Assembly (NCBI RefSeq): GCF_014154935.1
Contig: NZ_JACEHH010000069.1
Span: 1-36,699 of the forward strand
Source of the DNA: Stieleria mannarensis
GTDB lineage: Bacteria; Planctomycetota; Planctomycetia; Pirellulales; Pirellulaceae
Direction: 5' to 3'
Length of the DNA: 36,699 bases
A program made the translations under genes and the position numbers. Each line of letters begins with the position of its first letter. The stretch's first letter is position 1. Of this stretch, positions 32,565-36,699 are shown one piece after another. The notes below the pieces were generated by a model, which was given only the letters and a program-made list of their open reading frames with translations, made no database searches and was not told where the DNA came from.

Positions 32565-33971
32565 TCAGTGGTTGGACCGCTTTTGGGAGCCTGGTTTCCG
32601 TTCGCCGTTGACTTGGTCGTGGCGGATCGCTTGGCCTTGGCTTGGGAATGAAGCCAACACGCGTTGCAAGACTGTGCGTGCGGCTTGCTGTTCAGCGTCT
32701 ACGTCGTCGATCGGCAATGGCGATTCTTCCATCACGTCGGCCAGGGTATCGTACAGGTCACCGTTGTCATAAAGCTTGTATTGCTTGTCTCGGGCATAGC
32801 GGACTTCGTAGTGGTTGTATTTATTGTCCAGCTTGGCGGCATACGGGCGCGGGAAATAGTACCCGTAGATCCACTCGCGTTTCTCCCCGGGTTGGCCCAG
32901 GCACTGCGGCCAGAAACTTGTCCCGTCGCCGTCTTTGATCGCCTTGGGCGGCAGACCTGCCGCCTGGACGATGGTCGGAAAGAAATCGGAAAATGCGATC
33001 AGGTCCTCATTAACCTGTCCCGGCGGGATGCGGCCGGGCAGATTGGCCACCAGGGGCACGTGCGTTCCGTAGTCGTGGGTGTAGCCCTTGCCGCCTTTGA
33101 CCGTCTTGCCGTTGAGCTCGGAGGACAACACCGCGTTGGTGCCGTTGTCGCCGGTGAAGATCACGAGTGTGTTGTCACGTTTGCCGCTAGCCTTGAGCGC
33201 ATCGACCAAGCGGCCGACGCACTTGTCCATGTACGCGACCATGTCGACGTAGTTCTGTTTCTGTCGCTTGGCCGTCCGCTTCGCCTTGTCGACTCGTTTG
33301 CCGCCGTCACTGTCCGGTGTGGGCACGAATGGATCGTGGACCAGGATCATCGGGTAATAGGCCAGAAACGGCTTGTCATTGTCCTCGGTCATAAAGTCGA
33401 TCAGGAATTCCGTCATCACATCGGGACCGAACGTGCGGGGCGGCAGGTCCAGCAGCTTGCCGTTTTGAACGAAGGAGGGTTTCCAGTAGCGTTCTCGTGC
33501 ACCGCCGGGAATATTCCACAAACACCACGTTTCGAAACCCGCCTCGCCGGCCGTGATGCCCTTGCCGGCTTGCTTGGTTTGCAATTGCCATTTGCCGGCC
33601 ACGGCCGTGCGGTAGCCATGGGTTTGAAAAGGGTTCGCAAACGTCGGTTCGCCGGCCGGGTAAATGCCGAAGTCCTGGTAGTTAAAGACATTGCTTTTAC
33701 CGGACATCAAATTGACGCGTGTCGGCGTGCACAGCGGCGTCGAGTGGGCGTTGGTGAACCGGATGCCCTGCTTTGCGAGCGCATCGATCCGCGGCGTGTC
33801 GTATTCCTTGCTGCCGTAGCTGCTGAAACATTCAAAGCCGACATCATCGGCCATAATCAACAACACATTGAGCGGGCGGTCCGCTGCAGCGACAGGCTCG
33901 GTCGCACAGCAAGATGTCGCTACCCATGCGGTCCACAGGACGATGCCTGGCAATACCTTTCGAATGTACAT
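32565..33971 (-). CDS. Secreted sulfatase (formylglycine type)
   Basis: The ATG at 33971, with AGGAGAG upstream, gives 468 residues and a signal peptide (MYIRKVLPGIVLWTAWVATS, cut near VAAADR). NVLLIMADDVGFECF carries the first Asp pair, and Cys81 in PLCTPTRVNLMSG is the formylglycine site with Arg85. VAGKWQLQTKQ and FTGDNGTNAVLSSELNG give further active-site residues. Residues 140-180 (FETWCLWNIPGGARERYWKP) are typical of a planctomycete sulfatase subgroup. It differs widely from the sulfatase at 7985, so the two probably have different substrates. Its N-terminus is well placed for export. It is convergent with the nuclease gene. Confidence 0.93.
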   Translation of the reverse strand: MYIRKVLPGIVLWTAWVATSCCATEPVAAADRPLNVLLIMADDVGFECFSSYGSKEYDTPRIDALAKQGIRFTNAHSTPLCTPTRVNLMSGKSNVFNYQDFGIYPAGEPTFANPFQTHGYRTAVAGKWQLQTKQAGKGITAGEAGFETWCLWNIPGGARERYWKPSFVQNGKLLDLPPRTFGPDVMTEFLIDFMTEDNDKPFLAYYPMILVHDPFVPTPDSDGGKRVDKAKRTAKRQKQNYVDMVAYMDKCVGRLVDALKASGKRDNTLVIFTGDNGTNAVLSSELNGKTVKGGKGYTHDYGTHVPLVANLPGRIPPGQVNEDLIAFSDFFPTIVQAAGLPPKAIKDGDGTSFWPQCLGQPGEKREWIYGYYFPRPYAAKLDNKYNHYEVRYARDKQYKLYDNGDLYDTLADVMEESPLPIDDVDAEQQAARTVLQRVLASFPSQGQAIRHDQVNGERKPGSQKRSNH

Positions 33972-34291
33972 GCTCTCTCCTTGGTGAAGATCAAATGAAA
34001 TGAGATCACGAATAACGCTTTTCGACAATGTCAAAACTCAGTACGGAGTTTATTGACAGGGAGGGCTGGGACCCGCGACGATCGCACCAAAATCAGGCTG
34101 CAAACAGAAGTTTTGCGAGAAAAGCGGTGTTGGATCCAGCGATTTGGCGTTTCCGCCGAAGGCTCTTCTTCGCAGCGTCTCGGTTCAGAAACGCTGTGAC
34201 AAACCGGCGTGTGAGGCTCATCTTCGACTCAGCGTTCTTGGTTCGAAGTCGACTCGAATCCTGGTGATACACGAGATCGAAAACCCAGTGC
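33972..34291. other. Gap between sulfatase 2 and the Rhs fragment
   Basis: The sulfatase promoter lies at the left. The rest has no frame with recognisable Rhs repeats, so the earlier part of the Rhs gene is missing and not merely frameshifted nearby. Confidence 0.4.
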
Positions 34292-35668
34292 ATGCTTACG
34301 AACATCAGTTATACTGGCGCAGCGCTCGGAAACCTTAGCTTCGGCTGGGACAACGACAAAAACAAGGCCAGTGAGAGCATCACCGGAACGATGAGCGGCT
34401 ATCACGACGAAGATCGTCTGATCAATTGGGAAGGCGACGACACCAACCTCGACCAATCCTGGGATCTGTGGCTCGTCGGCGACTGGGACACTTTTACCGA
34501 GAACCGCAGCACTCAAACGCGAGTCCACGGTGACGCCCACGAGCTCCTCAGCGCCGCCAGTCAATCGGTCACTCATGGCGTCAAGGGGAACATGACGGTG
34601 ATCCCGGCGGTCCTCCGTCCCGGCAGCGATCCATTGATACTCTCGTGGGACCTCGACAATCGCCTGGTATCGGCAGGTGTCGGCAACAACAGCACCGACG
34701 ACGTGCGCTACCAGCGGGACGCACTCGGTCGCCGAGTCGCGCGAGACGACGGCACGACCGACACGATCTTCATTCAAAACGGCCAGCAGACGATCGCCGA
34801 CTGCACCTCTGGCACGGCGGCAACGAGCCCAACTTACACGTACGTCTACGCCAGCTACATCGACGAACCAGTGGTCCGCGACGGCACCGGCGGACTGCGC
34901 TACTACCATCGCACCCAACAGTACAGCATTACGGCACTGACCGATTCGAGCGGGGTGATCAAGGAACGCTATGCCTATGATGCCTACGGTACGCCTACGA
35001 TCACCGACGCTTCGGGCACGGCTCGCACGACAACCGCGGAAGGCAACCGGTATCTCTTCACCGGACGTGAGTACGACGACGTCACAGACACGTACCACTA
35101 CCGCGCCCGGATCTATCTTTCGCGGATTGGACGGTTTGGCTCCAGAGACCCGATTGGGTATTTCGATGGACTAAATCGCTATAGAGCGTATTTCGGATTG
35201 AACTCTGTTGATCCTTTAGGACTTTGGACGTGCAAGACTACGGTCACAAAGAAACAGTCGTCGAGTGCACGTGGGATCTCACTTACGCCCTCGGGGTCGG
35301 GCACCAATCCAGGCATGGAGGGCATTGAGTTTACCGACGAAATCCTCTGCGAATGCAAAACAGTCGTAACGACAATCAAAAATTGCAAACGATATATAAA
35401 ATATACCGACTGTGATGGTAATCGAGCGTTCAAAACAGAGTTTAAGAATTCCAAGACGGTTGTTCCAACCATCGTTCGCAAGCGTAAACGTCAAGTTCGC
35501 ACCAAGCTGAGCCAGCTAAATATTACGATTATCCCTTTACCTGGAAACGGCAGCATCGGGATTACGATTAAGGACATTCACCCGGACGATAAATTGCGTT
35601 CTGAGAATCGATGCAAGGTTGTTTGCAATTCGGTATGGAATCCGCCACGAAGGCGGGGGAGTAGGTGA
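34292..35668 (+). CDS. Rhs core fragment with variable C-terminal tip (possible toxin)
   Basis: This 458-residue product begins inside an Rhs/YD barrel (ISYTGAALGNLSFGWDNDKN, DEDRLINWEGDDTNLDQSWD). It runs through ALGRRVARDDG, YVYASYIDEPVVRDG and RYAYDAYGTPTI to the core end, YLFTGREYDDVTDTYHYRAR, GRFGSRDPIGYFDGLNRYRA and DPLGLW at residue 307. A complete Rhs is several times longer and has an export signal; neither is present, so this is a 3' module. Beyond DPLGL the 145-residue tip changes in style: it is basic, has seven cysteines (ECKTVVTTIKNCKRYIKYTD) and comes from more AT-rich DNA. No toxin family is recognised. The stop overlaps the next gene's start. Confidence 0.8.
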   Translation: MLTNISYTGAALGNLSFGWDNDKNKASESITGTMSGYHDEDRLINWEGDDTNLDQSWDLWLVGDWDTFTENRSTQTRVHGDAHELLSAASQSVTHGVKGNMTVIPAVLRPGSDPLILSWDLDNRLVSAGVGNNSTDDVRYQRDALGRRVARDDGTTDTIFIQNGQQTIADCTSGTAATSPTYTYVYASYIDEPVVRDGTGGLRYYHRTQQYSITALTDSSGVIKERYAYDAYGTPTITDASGTARTTTAEGNRYLFTGREYDDVTDTYHYRARIYLSRIGRFGSRDPIGYFDGLNRYRAYFGLNSVDPLGLWTCKTTVTKKQSSSARGISLTPSGSGTNPGMEGIEFTDEILCECKTVVTTIKNCKRYIKYTDCDGNRAFKTEFKNSKTVVPTIVRKRKRQVRTKLSQLNITIIPLPGNGSIGITIKDIHPDDKLRSENRCKVVCNSVWNPPRRRGSR

Positions 35669-36093
35669 TGTCAGGCACGAGAAGAATAGGGATGCAATTT
35701 CGGCTGGCGTCACTAATGTGGCTAGCATGTCTCGTAGCGGTTTTCTTCGGCGCGAGAAGTCCACTTTTCGACTTTGTGTTTGCTTCTTTGAGAAGCAATG
35801 CCGAATTTGTCCTTGGCGGTGGACCGATACTAACGAGCCAATCTGATCCAAAGGTCGTTGACTTGTCGATGATCGATCCAACTACTTGCGTTCTGATTCC
35901 GAAAAAGGCTGGGATGTCCCTTGTTGAGTTTCAGACTCCGAAAGGCATTGAAGCTTATATCGTCAGTGTTTCGCCAATGATGAATGTGCGTTTTCAACGA
36001 ACGGAAATTACCGATGGCGTAAGCTCAGTTCTTTCAGGAAGCAAGTCAATTCGTGATGTCATGGACGAAGCATTTGGACCAGCTGAGCCATAG
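35668..36093 (+). CDS. Small membrane-anchored protein, candidate Rhs-tip immunity
   Basis: The ATG at 35668 overlaps the Rhs TGA (TGATG) and follows GGGGGAG, giving 141 residues. The N-terminus MSGTRRIGMQFRLASLMWLA continues into a hydrophobic helix (CLVAVFFG). Such MQFRL-x-LMWLxxLVAVFFG starts recur in small planctomycete proteins. The rest is a small beta-rich domain (CVLIPKKAGMSLVEFQTPKG, EAYIVSVSPMMNVRF) ending in an acidic helix. Translational coupling to an Rhs tip is the usual position of an immunity protein, but the start motif also occurs away from toxins, so this is inference. Confidence 0.6.
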   Translation: MSGTRRIGMQFRLASLMWLACLVAVFFGARSPLFDFVFASLRSNAEFVLGGGPILTSQSDPKVVDLSMIDPTTCVLIPKKAGMSLVEFQTPKGIEAYIVSVSPMMNVRFQRTEITDGVSSVLSGSKSIRDVMDEAFGPAEP

Positions 36094-36699
36094 CTGGTGT
36101 CAGATAATGGGGACAGAGGAAACCAAACGGGGGGTAGAGCCGCGGGGGGCAGCGCCGGGGTCAGACCTTGTGTTTGGTTTTCATCAACGGTCTTAGCCGG
36201 CGGACGATTGACGCGACCACAGGACCGAGTCAACTTCCGCCGCAATGGATGGCCCGCCAGCTTCACTACCGCTGGCGGTCACGATGACCGCCGATGTCTT
36301 CGGCACGATGCCGGACCGCGCACCTTCACGCGCAAGAGAACGTCGTAGACACGGCGGGTAGGATGCCCGTCGATTGAAACCCGTCGGGGACACGATGTCC
36401 GTCGGAGAACGATGGCAGGGAAGCGGGAAGACGAGTTCCAAGTTGGAAGTTCCAGGTTGCAAGTTGGAAAGAAAGCAAGTCTGCAGCTGATAAGAGTGAG
36501 CGGGCCATCGTTCGCCGACCGGAGCGAGCGCCAGCGATGCGGAGCCGACGGTCGACGGAGGTGATGAAAGCGCGCGAAGGATGAGCGAAAGCGCCGAGCG
36601 CAGCGAGCATCACCGACGCCGAGGCACGATGCCGATAAAGACAGGGAGGGCAGGACGCCCGAGCCCGCATCTAGAAGGGCGAAAGTGACCGAACGAATC
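36094..36699. other. Gene-free repeat-rich tail
   Basis: About 600 bp hold no frame with family motifs. Features are a hairpin over the preceding stop (CCAGCT/AGCTGG), an inverted AAACCAAAC/GTTTGGTTT pair, repeated TCCAAGTTGGAAG-like words at 36435-36475, and GC-rich motifs near 36510-36600. It looks like decayed intergenic or mobile-element DNA. Confidence 0.5.
36120..36180. repeat. Hairpin AAACCAAAC / GTTTGGTTT
   Basis: AAACCAAAC (36120-36128) and GTTTGGTTT (36172-36180) are exact inverses. The enclosed GC-rich loop contains GGGGTCAGACCTTG, and a similar GTGTCAGATAATGGGGACA lies just before it. This layout is like REP hairpins. Confidence 0.5.

Noticed and set aside
32664..33998. Plus-strand frame of 444 codons antisense to sulfatase 2
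   Set aside because: The sulfatase has its signal peptide, active site and ribosome site on the minus strand.

Overview
The window looks like chromosomal DNA from a planctomycete of the Pirellulales/Rhodopirellula type. This is judged from gene content, not from a database search. The clues are two formylglycine sulfatases (CTPSR and CTPTR), a secreted DUF1080 protein, an SHD1-domain protein, a DUF1569 protein, a Gly/Arg-Pro-rich secreted protein, an Rhs core of planctomycete style, an EF-G-like GTPase and many long antisense shadow frames that come from GC-rich codon bias. No rRNA, tRNA or CRISPR array was seen.

Region 1 (1-7984) is accessory DNA full of broken genes. It opens with a KptA (RNA 2'-phosphotransferase) stub running into a macro-domain fragment in another frame. 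Next come a membrane-anchored dual-specificity phosphatase and a conserved hypothetical gene. Two near-identical 521/522-bp cassettes follow, each a four-helix-bundle (23S-rRNA-IVS type) gene between about 33-bp terminal inverted repeats built from spaced TTGCAA palindromes. The second cassette sits inside an M28 peptidase gene that has also lost its middle and carries a nonsense codon. A solo copy of the same end lies at the 3' end of the phosphatase gene. Further on are an HxlR-like scrap, a nested palindromic MITE-like element, a frameshifted SHD1 gene, an intact DUF1569 gene, a frameshifted isoprenylcysteine-methyltransferase-like remnant, two small minus-strand frames and a hexamer microsatellite.

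Region 2 (7985-22485) is orderly. It has a sulfatase, then a TetR/AefR-like repressor divergent from an RND efflux operon (lipoprotein adaptor, inner-membrane pump and, translationally coupled, an isoaspartyl peptidase/asparaginase fused to a SnoaL-like domain). Two mirror-image operators overlap symmetric divergent promoters between repressor and pump. A fused membrane/spermidine-synthase-like protein follows, then two minus-strand secreted proteins: one Pro/Arg repeat-rich, the other SnoaL-like plus a lipocalin-like C-terminus.

Region 3 (22628-31180) has an EF-G-like GTPase and a DUF1080 protein on the minus strand, then a [NiFe]-hydrogenase maturation cluster on the plus strand in the order hypF, hypC, hypD, hypE. 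The last three overlap by stop-start fusion. hypA, hypB and the hydrogenase subunits are not in the window.

Region 4 (31382-36699) is again accessory. It holds a free-standing polymorphic-toxin-like nuclease (pretoxin helix plus DNA/RNA non-specific endonuclease) with no obvious immunity gene, a second sulfatase, an N-terminally truncated Rhs core with a cysteine-rich basic tip of unknown function overlapped by a small membrane-anchored protein that may be its immunity protein, and a 600-bp repeat-rich tail without genes.
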